In this document: in pieces, positions 24,658 through 37,472 of the stretch
Numbering within the stretch: the stretch's first letter is position 1
How the letters are laid out: each line of letters opens with the position of its first letter
From: Malania oleifera
Lineage: Eukaryota; Streptophyta; Magnoliopsida; Santalales; Ximeniaceae
Reading direction: 5' to 3'
DNA length: 64,000 bases
Assembly: GCF_029873635.1 (NCBI RefSeq)
Contig: NC_080422.1
Coordinates: forward strand, 60,390,019-60,454,018
The notes under the pieces: model-generated
The model's database searches: none
Told to the model about the DNA's origin: nothing
What the model saw: only the letters and a program-made list of their open reading frames with translations
Position numbers and translations under genes: made by a program

Positions 24658-25987
24658 TGTCACGACCCAAAAATTCATACCATTTTTTTTACATATATAT
24701 ATATATATATATATAAAAGCTGTAAAATTATGTTACTCTGATACCCTTGATAAAATCTGCTATAACATCCCGACCCCAAAGTGGCACCAAGGAATTCCTA
24801 TTCATAAGATTAGACACCTATCCAGTGGGAAGCATAAAATCATATAACCATAATTACAATACCATAATTCAGTATTCCTCCAAAACATATAGACATACAC
24901 ATCTTCCCTAAAATCCTCCACCAAATCTCCTAGAAGCTACTAATAAATACATCCCCAAAAACACTTACCCTTCAGACAGGGCAGTACAGATGTCCCTTCT
25001 ATCTTCGAACCTGATCTCCTTGTCTAACTGGATCACCTGAAATGTCTTAATTTATTGGGATGAGACAACTCAGTAAGACGAAATATGTTATTACCAATGT
25101 ATAACAACTAAGTTTACATGAACAATATATTTGTAATCAAATGAAACTGAGATAACATGAAACATAATATATAATAAAACTCACACCTATGTAGCTTGAA
25201 ATTATACATATATATCTCCCTGTTAATCAACTGAATATCCAGAATAATATCATACTCACATCTCTCTCAAACACACGTACTCATAATTTCCTAAATTATA
25301 AACTATTTATCTTTCTTACTTGAGTTCTTGAAGAAACGCCCACTAGGATCCTTAGCGGGTGCCTGTGGTGTTCACACCAAAACCTATATTCCACAAGATC
25401 CTAATTCCTTAATTCAACCCCAAAATTACATTCACATCCACAATCCTAAACATATACCTTCAATAAATTAAATAAACCAACCATAAACACCCAAATAACA
25501 TCCTTACCTCAATTTTGAGATGGTACCCTGGAACCCCAAACTGAAATTCCGCTCCTCCTAGGTTACAGAGAATCTTCCCAAGAACCTCATGGTGGTTCCT
25601 AATCATCAATTCGGGATTTATCGGAGTCAGAATCGAAGGAAAAAGGGGAAGGGTCATAGGGTTTCTGGCAAGAGAGAGAGAGAGAGAGAGAGAGAGAGTG
25701 TGTGTTTTATTTTTTTTAATGTTTCAAATGAACTCTTGGGTTCCTCTATACTTTTCAATACCATCAAGAAAACCATCACCGGTTTTCTCTATCTTTTATA
25801 AAACTGTCACTGATTTTTTATTTAACTAGCCAAGATTTTCTATTTACCTATTACTGACCCGTAGTGAAACCACAAAATCGTCGCCAATTTTCTTCCTCTC
25901 CGAAAAACCGTCACCGATTTTCTCCTTCCCCAGCCAAAAATCCTTTTTTTCCAATTTCTTTTATTGTTATATTTTCTGGGTCTCTAC
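24658..25987 (-). repeat. 3' LTR of gypsy B
   Basis: 1330 bp. On the minus strand it starts TGTAGAGACCCAG right after the purine-rich tract and ends GGGTCGTGACA. It contains TA (about 24693-24714) and GA (about 25673-25698) microsatellites and CACCGGTTTT/AAACCG short repeats near 25770-25930. Confidence 0.88.
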
Positions 25988-26002
25988 ATTCTCCCCTCCT
26001 TT
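25988..26002 (-). other. Polypurine tract of gypsy B
   Basis: The minus strand reads AAAAGGAGGGGAGAA immediately before the TG of the 3' LTR, the expected plus-strand priming site. Confidence 0.8.
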
Positions 26003-26269
26003 TAAAAGTTTCATCCTCGAAATTTGCTATCTATGCTATACACCATCCTCTAAGGAAAAATTGCTATTTTTTTTAATTACCCTCACTTATGGTGGAGGAA
26101 TACAATGGTTACAATTATGGTCGTAGAAGATTATAATAACTAATCAAAATTTCTCCCAAAAAACAACTATGTCCTATAAACTAAAACACAACTATATACA
26201 TTAATTGTCCTGCACTGTATAAACGATACTGATTTTATTAAACAATATTGACTTCATCTAAACTATTAT

Positions 26270-27620
26270 CTTCCTTGTCCTGTCTAATACTGATTCGCAC
26301 CGAACAGATGTGGGTACCTCTGTCGTATTTCCTTCTCAAGCTCCTATGGCGCTTCCTCTACTATATGATTCCTCCACAAGACTTTTACAAGTGGAATTTT
26401 CTTAGTGCACAACTCCTGTTCTTTTCTATCTAGAATCTGCACTGGTGTTTTTCTCATATGCTAAAGTATCTTTAAGCTTTATTTCCTTGTAGCTAATCAC
26501 ATGGAAGGGATCTAGGACATATTTTCTCAGCATGGAAACATGGAATATGCCATGAATCCTTGATAGAGCTGGTGGTAAAGCTAGCCTATAGGCGACTGAA
26601 CCTACTATCTCAAGTATCTCGAATGGGCCAATAAACCTAGGGTTTAATTTACCCTTCTTCCCAAACCTCATTACTTCTCTCAGTAGTGCTACTCTAAAAA
26701 ATACTTGATCTTGCACATCAAACTCCAACTTCGAACGGCAAGTGTTTGTGTAGCTTTTCTGCTAACTTTGAGCTACAACAATTTTATCTTTAGTAAGTCA
26801 GACTTTATTATACGCCTACTGCATGAACTCTGGTCACATAACTCACCTATCACCCATTTCATCCCAGTATAGTGGAGAATGACACCCCTTACCATATAAT
26901 GCCTTATGATGTGCCATTCCGATGCTGGCATGGTAGCTGTTATTGCACGTGAAGTCAACCAGTGGCATATACTGAGTCTAACTACCCTCAAAATTCAACA
27001 CACATACTCGTAGCATATCCTCAAGTATCTAGATCGTCCTCTCTATCTGCCCATCAGTATGAGGATGAAAGGCTATATTGGATGCTAACTGAGACCCCAA
27101 AGCTTCCTACAAACTCTTCTAGGACCACGATGTGAATCGTGGATCTCTATTTGAAATTATGGATACTGGCACACCATGGGGTCAAACTATCTCCTGAATG
27201 TATAACTCTACCAGCCTGTTCATAGAGTAGTTGACTTTAATAGGGAGAAAATGAGTAGTTTTTTTAGTCAGTCTACAACCTCCCAGATGGTATTCTATCC
27301 ACACAATTTCGGAAGTAACCCTATAACGAAATCCATGGATATATGATCCCATTTCCACTCATGGATGTGGAGTGGCTGTAACTGTCCTACCCATCTCTGG
27401 TGCTCATCCTTTACTTGCTGACACATCAAACACTGCTCCACAAACTTAACTATCTCTCTCTTCATGCCGCTCCACCAGAAAGATTCGTGAAGGTTCCGAT
27501 ACATTTTAGTGCTTTCAGGATGCACTGTGTAAAGGGGTCTGTGTGCCTCCTCTAGGATAGATCTCGTAATCTCAGCATCTATAGGTACGCATAGCTTGGT
27601 ACAGAACCTCATAGTTCCAT
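26270..27620 (-). pseudogene. pol: Gypsy B integrase with chromodomain-like tail
   Basis: 27612-27295 holds the zinc-binding N-terminal domain (HPESTKMYRNL, WWSGMKREIVKFV, CLMCQQVKDEHQ) and the start of the core (WKWDHISMDFVIGLLP, which includes the first catalytic Asp). About 26773-27290 is the core, shattered by stops. 26728-26426 is the C-terminal domain ([38 protein letters not shown]). Further to about 26280, across a frameshift, text equivalent to a VLWRNH / ELEKEIR chromodomain-type tail can be read. This places B in the chromoviruses, probably the Tekay lineage. It is not functional. Confidence 0.8.
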
Positions 27621-27624
27621 CATT

Positions 27625-27904
27625 TGAAATATTGAACTCCTCTGTCCGTCCTGCACTTTATCTATCAGCTCTACCAATTATGTGTCATTCCTCTAAGTTG
27701 CTTTAATCCTCTTCTGCAAGGTAGGTTGTAACACAAGGTTTTCAATAAATACCTGGTGATCATTCTCTACTAGTTCCACACCGAGCCTCTTCAAATCCAT
27801 CAAAATTGAATGCTAAATCTCCTCTGCTGACAATGCTGCTCCTACTGATTTTTGGCTCAAAGCATCAGCCACCATGTTTGCTATCCCTGGGTGCTAGTTG
27901 ATAG
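27625..27904 (-). pseudogene. pol: Gypsy B RNase H C-terminus
   Basis: Reading minus from 27904: HPGIANMVADALSQKS, then GAALSAEE, a stop, and KRLGVELVE. This is the usual end of Ty3/gypsy RNase H before the integrase. The upstream RT is missing: the frame stops at an abrupt junction with LTR sequence at about 27905. Confidence 0.8.
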
Positions 27905-28680
27905 TGCAAAAAGATCCTAAGTCCCCAGTTCAACCCCAAAATTACATTCATATCCACAATCCTAAACCTATACCTTCAATAAATTAAATAAACCAACCAT
28001 AAACACCCAAATAACATCCTTACCTTAGTTTTGGGACGGTGCCCCACAACCCCAAACTGAAATTTCGCTCCGCCTAGGTTGCAAAGAATCTTCTAAAGAA
28101 CCTCGTGATGGTTCCTGATCGTCATTTCAGGCTTTATCAGAGTCAGAATTGAAAGAAAATGGGGAAGGGTTGTAGGGTTTCTGGCGTTAGAGAGAGTGTT
28201 TTATTATTTTTAATGTTTCAAATGAACTCTCGAGTTCTTTTATATTTTTCAATACTGCCAAGAAAATTGACACTAGTTTTCTCTATCTTTTAGAAAACCA
28301 TCGCCGGTTTTCTCGGTAGTACTGAAATATATAAAGGAACTCAAGACTTCGTTTGAAACATAAAAAAAAAAAAACACACACACACACACACACTCTCTCT
28401 CACCAGAAACCCTATGACTCTTCCCTATTTTCCTTCGATTCTAACTTCGATAAACCCTAAATTGACGATTAGGAACTACCATGAGGTTCTTGGGAAGAAT
28501 CTTTGCAACCTAGGCAAAGCGGAATTTCAATTTGAGGTTTCGGGGCACCATCCCAAAACTGAGGTAAGGATGTTATTTGCATGTTTTATGGTTGGTTTAT
28601 TTAATTTATTGAAGGTATAGGTTTAGGATTGTGGATGTGAATGTAATTTTGGGGTTGAACTGAGGAATTAGGATTTTGTG
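27905..28680. repeat. Fold-back made of two opposite LTR pieces (gypsy B)
   Basis: 27905-28315 matches the interior of the gypsy B LTR in minus orientation (for example TTCAACCCCAAAATTAC near 27930). From 28316 the same sequence runs in plus orientation (GGTTCTTGGGAAGAATC near 28484, AATTTTGGGGTTGAACTG near 28646). The arms are about 350 bp around a loop of about 50 bp. Small open frames here (28414-28620) are LTR sequence. Confidence 0.82.
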
Positions 28681-29553
28681 AAATACAGTTTTGGTGTGAA
28701 CACCATAGGCACGAGCTAAGGATCCTAGTGGGTGTTTCCTCAGGAATCCAGGTAAAAATGATAAAAAGGTTATAGTTCAGGAAATTATGAGTACGTGTGT
28801 TCAGGAGAGGTGTGAGTATGACAATTATTCTAGATATTCATTTGATTGACAAGGAGATATATATGTATAATTTAAGGGTTTTGGAATTATGAATGCTATA
28901 GGCATAAGTTAGAAATCAGTAAACGAATTTAGTTAGCCAGGTAAGGGAAATATGCTATGCTAGTAATTTTAGGAATTTTTACTAGTAAAGTATAAGTATT
29001 TTGGGATATGAATTCTGGATGTTTTATGACATGAAATTTTGTGTTTCCAGGAAAATTCTACATATTATAAATTATCTTTATTATCGAAAATATACAGGTT
29101 ACAATACATGGATTTAAATACAGGCTACAGTATATGGGTTTTATTTATATAATTGTGTGGCACCAGTAAATATCAATCCAGTACAAAATTTACGCAACTT
29201 TTAAAGAATCATAATTTACAGAATATAATGATATTCATATATTACAATTTATTCAAATCAGATATTACAATTATTCAGGGAAGCTTTTTCAGTTATTATA
29301 GTTGAAACAGAATCATGGTAAAACAGTAATATGTATATATAAAATAGTATTATATATAGTATCAGACCTTGATGGATCAGATAAGATTTTAGAACACGGT
29401 ATCGTGGCTATTTCAGTTCAAAGTGCAACCACATATCACAAATAGTGTGTGGATTTTATCAGCAGTCAATCATGCCTAGGGAGGTATTGCAAACTCCCCG
29501 ATAGTTCGGGTTGAGGCGGACGATCTAACCAGGGAGATTTCAGTTGACTTATC

Positions 29554-31823
29554 TAAAAAGTAAGGTGTAGTCCCAAAAGGGGGGGATGAATTGGATTTTA
29601 AAATTTTCTTTTAATTCCTTTTAAGAATCCTTCAGACTTCTTTTATTTCTTTTAACCAATTCTTGACTTGTTTGTTTAATTTTTCAATCACACAAGAACT
29701 CTGTTTTCTTTATCCAATCAACAACACAATTAAACAACCAATCAATTAAGCATAATCTCCAAACCAAACAACCAATTTATTTGCCAAGTTTGAGTTAACT
29801 GTAATACTATTAGTTTAATGAAAGTAAGCATGATTCAACACTCTTTGGAATATAAACACATTCAAACTTTAAACCATTCAACCATAATATATCAATATAT
29901 TAAATTCAACTTTCAGCTTTTGTTGTCAGCCCTGGTTATAAATTTGAATCAAGCCTTGTAGTAATGGATTTGCTTCTTTAATATGATGTGTGATATGAAA
30001 TCCAATCGACACAATATCCACACTCTTCCCAATATTTAGAATTCAAATAAACTCTCATTTAATTTATCTTTGGGATGTTAACCAAGTAACATACTCCCGT
30101 ATGGTTTCCACAAGATATGGTTTAACCAACGTACTCCCTTTCAGTTTTTGCAACCCAAATCAAAATTAAACTTTAAGTTTACTTGGTTCCCAAATATACG
30201 TAGTATATATGATTTTCAACTTAAACCATCCATGCAATTTAAATATGTACTGAAAATAAAGAGTAGGGAAAGAAATAATGAGATGGAGATTTTTACGAGG
30301 TTCAGCTTATACCCAGCCTACGTCCTCACCTATGGCAAACCACCAAAGGATTCACTAAACCTATTCCTTTAATGGGCAGAACAAACCTTTACAACACTCC
30401 TTGGTTAAGGCTAGAGCCTGCCTTCTCCAAACGATATCCCCTTGTCCGGTCACTCCTTAACTAGGTTAGAGCCTACCTCTCCAAGCAATATTCCCTTGCT
30501 TAGCCAACGATCCAAACAACCCTTGGAATCATCATTCTACAAGAAATACAACCACAATATGTGTACACAAATTTTGCTCCTCAAAGAGCTGATTAGTACA
30601 ACAATTCAGAACTATAATATACTTCAAAGTAAATAACATTATGAAATTTAACTTGAAGCTCAATGAAGTATATCACCAATTAATTCTTTCAATGATTGAA
30701 AGATTTAGAATTTGTAACACAATTCTGATGGAAGAATATCAACAAAAACTCAGTTGAATTCATGCAAGTTGAGAGCAAGAGAGAGCCTTGAGAATTTGAA
30801 AGCAATTGAGAGAGATTTTGAATTTTTGCTGAATCGATTTCTTGGTGCATTGATTCAATGATCTTTATGGCTTATTTATAGACTTTAAAGAGTATGTAAC
30901 TTGATCCCCAAGTGACTTGGATTATTCCCCAAGTTTTCACAAATATTGAGCCCCAAGCAACCTCATTTTAAAATTTGACCGTTATAAAAAAATTCAAAAC
31001 AACCGCGTGATAGATGACTGTTCATTTTTGGCAGTCATCTGTCCAGTTAAAACAAAGGGACAGTAAGGTGGGATTTGTATTTCCAAACATAAATAGACGC
31101 CTCAAAGTGCACTGGCAGGCGGTTGTCTAGTTCTTGACAGTCCTCTGTCAGGCTGTCGGTTTCGAGTATATTTGTAACTCCAAATTTGACGTTATTGGTG
31201 TCAAATTAAATCTAATAAAAAATCCTAAAACTATCATGTTGAACACATGTTAAAATAAATATTCTTTGATGGAGAAAAATGTACATCAATGCTGATGTAG
31301 AAAAATTGACAGCATTTGAGAAATCCTTTTTTTGGTGCTTTTCATTCCAAAAATGATTCTAACCTCTTTGAAACAATTTTTGACCTTATAAAAATATTTT
31401 TCAAATATTTTAAAAGGTATCTAGGTCCAATAAATTAACCTAAGAGTTTCATGCATCCATATTGAAATTCTTTGAAGTATTTACATGCCATTTCCTATAG
31501 ACTCTTTCAAATTTTCAATTCTTGAATTCCTTGAGGTCTTTATGCTTGCTTCATCTTTCTTTGAGCTTTCTATGTTGATCACTTCGGCTTTCATTTTTGA
31601 AGTTTTTTATTTTATATCAATGCTCTCATGATCTTCAAGTTTTAATCCATGCCTCAAGCTTGATATAATCATCCTTCTTTGAAGTACAAACTTTGATGAA
31701 TTCTTTAACCTTGTATTCATCATTGAGTCCTGAAAATAAATCACATAACCAATTTAAAATTTAATTCATGATATCAATTGATTAATAGGGAAACGATCAT
31801 AATATAAGCAATAAGTCATAACA
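29554..31823 (-). repeat. 3' LTR of the gag-only copia
   Basis: 2270 bp, about 90% like the partner LTR by eye over most of its length. Its last ~75 bp (31750-31823, U3 start on the minus strand: TGTTATGACTTATTGC) do not match the other LTR. Inverted-repeat motifs such as GACAGTCCTCTGTC lie near 31136. Confidence 0.82.
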
Positions 31824-31832
31824 CTCCCCCTG

Positions 31833-33230
31833 AATTCAATACATTCAGTTTTGTTACCAATTATGCTTTTATCATCCCATGTTTCAAAACATTGATTCAC
31901 ATCATGTATCAAATATCAATATCATGCTAATATCATCAATGTCATACTATGCTCACAGATATAATCATACTTGTCATGCTTAAAATACAAATTGAACTTC
32001 TAGATTTTGATACCAAGTGAGCTTTTAAATTTTGATACCAAAATTTTTTTTTAAATGTGATACCAAAAATACTTTAGAGATACCAAAGCTACTATCACAT
32101 CATGCATAGTTTATGGATATCAAATTCATTATCACATTATGCATAGCTCATGGATACAAACATAACTTATTATATCTTTCATAGCTCATAGATATAAAGA
32201 ACAGCACAAGACAAATTTGTCCACTTGATTCATTATTAGCATGCATGGCCAAGAATTAATCTCATGTCAAAATTCATGCTTTGCTTAATAATCTTATGCT
32301 CAAATAGTGAGCCATAAATTATTAATATTAGTCAAATCAAGTCAAGTCATACACATGTAACATGTAGCATATCATATAGGCATGTAAGCATGCAGCATAT
32401 AGCATATCATATAGGCATGTAAGCATGTAGCATATAGCATTTCATTCTCAAATATCTTTTAAAAAAAATTTATGCAGTCACCTGTCAACAGGTATTATAA
32501 CTATAAAATTCATAGGTAGAGAGGTGGCAGTCGTCTGTCCCCAGATTGGCAGTCGTCTATCACCAGAATAATTTAGTTTTAAAACAACTCAATAGGGTGG
32601 CAGTTGTCTATCCATATGGTGACAGACGTCTGTCCATGAACAAATCAGTTTTTCAATATAGACAGAAGGTTGACGGTCATCTGACAAAACACTCACAGAC
32701 GGCTCATTGGTCATTGGCAGTCATCTATCCATTACTTGACAGTCGTCCATCAGTCTTTTGACTTGTGTTAAACACTTCAAAAACATGTCAGTCATCTGTC
32801 ACTAGATAGACAGTCGTCTGTCAATAGGATTTTCCTCATTTCAACATATTTTTGAGTTCTCTCTTCTTTGCTCAATTAATCTTGGAATATGAACTTCTTT
32901 AACTTTGAAAAACTTATTCCAAGTTTTATACTAAGGTCTCTAAGTTTCTTTGCCTAATGAGCTTCAAAATAAAAAATCATACTTGAATCAACTTGAAGTA
33001 CTTATGTAATAAGCTCAATTTGATATTTTCTTAATATTTTCTTGAGTTAAGCTTTGTAAAAAAAAATCATCCTATGATTTTGCCAACAATTCCATATTTG
33101 AATTTGTTATAACAAGCTCTTAAACTCATTTGTTGATCATGAATTAAGTTATTTTCTCAATTTTTTCTTTTTTTAAGGAGAATGACTTAATCCATGGAGT
33201 TTTCATTTATGAACTAGTCTTTCATCTTGG
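31833..33230. repeat. Interior of the gag-only copia with an LTR-derived segment
   Basis: About 32478-33015 is homologous to the LTR of element E at 57760-58220 (shared ATTATAACTATAAAATTCATAGG and TTTGAAAAACTT.TTCCAAG blocks, and GACAGTCGTCTGTC motifs). In this element the segment lies inside, where pol would be expected. The remainder (31833-32470) holds repeated GCATGTAGCATATAGCAT-like words and no gene. Confidence 0.7.
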
Positions 33231-33239
33231 TACCCATAC

Positions 33240-33685
33240 TTTCTTAGGTCCGATTGGTTTGATAAAGGATATTTCTTTAACTCTCCATATTTGTTTAGTT
33301 TTCACTCATTTTCTCTTAAATGGACATTCAAACCTTATATGCCCCTTTTTCTTACATTGATAGCATATGGTGTTAGTGTAAGCATTAAGGGATGTGCTTG
33401 CATTATCTTTGGAGGCTTTTGAGAAATAACCCATGTAAAGATTCCTTTTCTTTTTTTATTTTTCAATTCCATTAAATCTAATGCCTTCTTTATTTAGAGA
33501 CATTCTTTGGGAGCCTACCATTTTGTCAAAGTTTATTTTTCCTTTTGTAAAGCTATAAATGATCCTTTCTTTATCTTCAATTTGATTCTTGAGATCATTT
33601 ATCTCTTTATCTTTCTTGTTATCAACCTTCCTTTGAGATTTCTCTAACTCTAGAGATAATTTTCTTATTTTATCCTCTAATTCAG

Positions 33686-33727
<42 letters not shown>

Positions 33728-35157
33728 GTCTCATATACCGTAGATGATAGGGATTGAAGGTCTTCTATCATTTTTTCATTCTTACATTCTAATTCTTTGA
33801 TTTTCAAGTCTTTTCCCTTTTCAGCAAGATTTTTGAATTCTAACTCCTTTGTCATAGCTTCATTCTTACTTTCTATTCTCTTGGTTCTTGAATCCTTTTC
33901 TCTTTCATCATTTCTAAGAGATTCTAGTTCTTTCATCATTCCTTCATTCTTGTTTTTTAATGATGTGTTTTGTTTGGTTACTTTAATCAATATCTTATGT
34001 ACTTTGAATAGATCATTTTTTAATTCATCATAAGATGGCATACACTCATTACTAGATTCATCACTATAAGAATTATTTGAAGATTTAGATGAGGAGCTTT
34101 CCTCATCGTCCCAAGCTATAAAGCATGTATAAGCAACCTTTTGGTCACTTGATTCATTTTTTGAACTACTTGTACTCATCATGTCCCAAGTAGTGGCTTT
34201 CATGGCCTTTTTCTTTTTCTTCTTAGACTATTTCTTAAGTAGAGGACATTCCAGTTTTAAATGTCCAGCTTTGTTGCAATTATAGCATGTAGGAGTTTTA
34301 TTCTTTGATTTCTTTTTGCTAATATCTTCTTCTTCTGATTCAGAATCTTGGTTTCTTATTTTAATTTTGATTTTCCTTCTTAGTATCCTTGCTAGCTTTT
34401 TAGATATGAAGGCTTCTTCATCTTCATCCATTTCACTACTTAAGTTTTCTTTTAAGGCTTTAAAGGCTATTGATTCTTGGGCTTTGGTTTTTCCACTCTT
34501 TTCATTTATTGCCATTTCATATGTGAGTAAGGAACCTATAAGCTCATATAAGGAAATGGTTTTAAGATTTCTTCCTTCAATTATGGCAGTGGCTTTTGGT
34601 TCCCATATAAACGGCAGCCCTCTAAGAATTTTCCTTATCATCTCATAAGTAGTGTAGGTTTTTCCTAGTGCATTTAGGGAATTGATTATGTGAGTGAACC
34701 TAGTAAACATATTAGTTATGAATTCATCTAGGTTCATCTTAAAAGTTTCATATTCACTCGTGAGCATATCGATCCTATTATCCCTAACATCTATAGTGCC
34801 TTCGTAAGTGACTTCAAGCTTGTACCAGATTTCCTTAGCTGATTTGCATGCCATTACTCTATTAAATTCATTGGCATCTAAAGCACAATATAGAGCATTC
34901 ATAACACTAGAGTTTATTTGCAACATTTTATAATCTCTTTCAGTCATGTTGTTCTTTTTCTTAGGTATTTGTTTTCCATCTACTAATGTGGTAGGAATTA
35001 GATCATCATCCGTGACAACCTCCCAAGCTTTCCGATCCATGGTTTGAAGGTATATTTGCATTCTCTTTTTCCAAAATGTATAGTTGTGTCCACAAAAGAT
35101 TGGTGGCCTAGTTGAAGATTGTCCCTCTCCAAAGGGAGCTATGCCTAAGTGTGCCAT
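33240..35157 (-). pseudogene. gag: SIRE-like copia Gag, near complete but broken
   Basis: The ATG at 35157 begins MAHLGIAPFGEG. Parts: a UBN2-type Gag domain (residues about 20-240; NYTFWKKRMQIYLQ, YKMLQINSSVMNALYCALD, EIWYKLEVTYEGT, LDEFITNMFTRFTHI); a lysine/acidic stretch; a CCHC knuckle CYNCNKAGHLKLEC (about residue 295); one in-frame TAG at 34228-34230; then a long coiled coil (34203-33460) ending with KINFDKMVGSQRMSLN; and a second CCHC knuckle CYQCKKKGHIRFEC near 33352-33310, followed by GPKKVWVP near 33250. A TA microsatellite (about 33689-33724) sits inside the coiled-coil part and shifts the frame. Gag forms the particle. The layout matches SIRE/Maximus-type copia Gag. Confidence 0.85.
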
Positions 35158-35199
35158 TAGATCTTTTTATAACTACCTATTAGGATTTGTTATAACCTC

Positions 35200-35211
35200 G
35201 CTCTGATACCA
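35200..35211 (-). other. Primer-binding site of the gag-only copia
   Basis: The minus strand reads TGGTATCAGAGC, complementary to initiator tRNA-Met, 2 nt from the LTR edge at 35214. Confidence 0.88.
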
Positions 35212-35213
35212 AT

Positions 35214-37472
35214 TAAAAAGCAAGGTGTAGTCCCAAGAGAGGGGGTGAATTGGATTTTAAAATTTTCTTTTAATTCCTTTTAAGAATCCTTTAAACTTCT
35301 TTTATTTCTTTTAACTAATTCTTAACTTGTTTGTTTAATTTTTCAATCACACAAGAACTTAGTTTCCTCTATCCAATCAACAACACAGTTAAACAACCAA
35401 TCAATTGAGCACAATCTCCAAACCAAACAACCAATTTATTTGCCAAGTTTGAGTTAACTGCAACACTATTAGTTTAATGAAAGTAAGCAAGATTCAACGC
35501 TCTTTGGAATATAAACATATTCAAACTTTAAACCATTCAACCACAATATATAAATATATTAAATTCAACATTCAGCTTTTGTTGTCAGCCTTGGTTATAA
35601 ATTTGAGTCGAGTCCTGCAGTAATGAATTTGCTTCTTTAATATGATGTGTAATATGAAATCCAATCAACAAAATATCCGCACTCTTCCCAATATTTAGAA
35701 TTCAAAAAAACTCTCAGTTAATTTATCTTTGGGATGTTAACCAAGTAACGTACTCCTGTATGGTTTCCGCAAGATTCGGTTTAACCAATGTACTCCCATT
35801 CGGTTTCTGCAACCCAAATCAAAATTAAACTTTAAGTTTACTTGATTCCCAAATATACATAGTATATATGATTTTAAATTTAAACCATCCACGCAATTTA
35901 AATATGTATTGAAAATAAATAGTAGGGAAAGAAATGGTGATACGGAGATTTTTAAGAGGTTCGACTTATACGCAGCCTATGTCCTCACCTTTTGCAAACC
36001 ACCAAAGAATTTACTAAACCTATTCCTTTAACGGATAGAACAAACCTTTACAACATTCCTTGGTTAAGGCTAGAGCCTGCTTTCTCCAAACGATATCCCC
36101 TCGTCCGGTCACTCCTTAACTAGGCTAGAGCCCGCCTCTCTAAGCAATATCCCCTTGCTTAGCCAACGATCCAAATAACCCTTGGAATTGTCAATCTACA
36201 AGAAATACAACCACAATATGTGTACAAAAATTTTGCTCCTCAAAGAGCTTATTAGTATAAGAATTCAAAACTATAATATACTTCAAAGTAAATAACAATA
36301 TGGAATTTAACTTGAAGCTCAATGAAGTATATCACCGATTAATTCTTTCAATGATTGAAATATTTAGAATTTGTATCACAATTCTGGTGGAAGAAGATCA
36401 ACAAAAACTTAGTTCAATTCGTGCAAGTTGAGAACAAGAGAGAGCCTTGAGAATTTGAGAGCAATTAAGAGAGATTTTGAACTTTTGTTGAATTGAATTC
36501 TTGGTGCATTGATTCATTGATCTTTGAGGCTTATTTATAGACTTTAAAAAATATGTAACTTGATCCCCAAGTGACTTGGAGTGTTCCCCAAGTTTTCACA
36601 AATTTTGAGCCCCAAGCAACCTCATTCAAAAATTTAACCGTTATGAAAAAAATTCAAAATAGCTATGTGGCAGATGATTGTCCATTTTTGGCAGTCGTCT
36701 GTCCAGTTAAACCAAGGGGATAGTAAGGTGGCAGTCGGCTATCCAAACATGAACAGACGCCTCAAAGTGCACTGGCAATCGGCTGTCAACTTCGAGCACC
36801 CTTCAGTTGTTTGATCATATTTTTTTTTGTGTAACTCCAAATTTGACATTATTGGTGTCAAAGGAAAGCTAAGAAAAAATCCTAAACTGTCATGTTGAAC
36901 ACATTTTAAAATAAAGATTGTTTGATGGAGGAAAATGTACATCAATGCTAATGTAGAAAAATTGATAGCATTTGAGAAATCCTCTTTTTGGTGCTTTACA
37001 TTCCAAAAATGATTCTAACCTCTTTGAAACAATTTTTGACCTTATAAAAATATTTTACAAGTATTTTAAAAGGTATCTAGGTCCAATAAATTAACCTAAG
37101 AGTTTCATGCATCCATATTGAAATTCTTTGAAGTACTTACATGACATCTCCTATAGACTCTTTCAAATTTTCAATTCTTGAATTCCTTGAGGTCTTTATG
37201 CTTACTTCATCTTTCTTTGAGCTTTCCATGTTGATCACTCGGGCTTTCATTCTTGAAACTTTTTTGTTTATATCAATGCTCTCATGATCTTCAAGTTTTA
37301 ATCCATGCCTCAAGCTTGACATAATCATCCTTCTTTGAAGTAGAAGCTTTCATGAATTCTTTAACCTTGTGTTCATCATTGAGTCTTGAAAATAACTCAC
37401 TTAACCAAAGCATGTTAAGTTCTACTTGTTTGTTAGCATCAAAATAAGATGTTAAGCCTTGTAAGGCCAACA
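35214..37472 (-). repeat. 5' LTR of the gag-only copia
   Basis: 2259 bp. On the minus strand it starts TGTTGGCCTTACAAGG, as in the solo LTR at 49747-51898, and ends at the PBS. The conserved block GAGGTTCGACTTATACGCAG lies near 35957. Frames at 37137-37545 are LTR sequence, not genes. Confidence 0.85.

Larger units (their letters stand above)
29554..37472 (-). mobile_element. SIRE-like copia with gag but no pol
   Basis: The LTRs are 29554-31823 (3') and 35214-37472 (5'). A PBS of tRNA-iMet type (35200-35211) and a polypurine tract (31824-31832) define minus orientation. The interior is only 3.4 kb and encodes Gag; no protease, integrase, RT or RNase H is found, so the element would depend on others for movement. 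The flanks TTATC (29549-29553) and TTACC (37473-37477) are a near-TSD with one mismatch. The LTR edge on the inner side is TA rather than TG. Confidence 0.82.
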
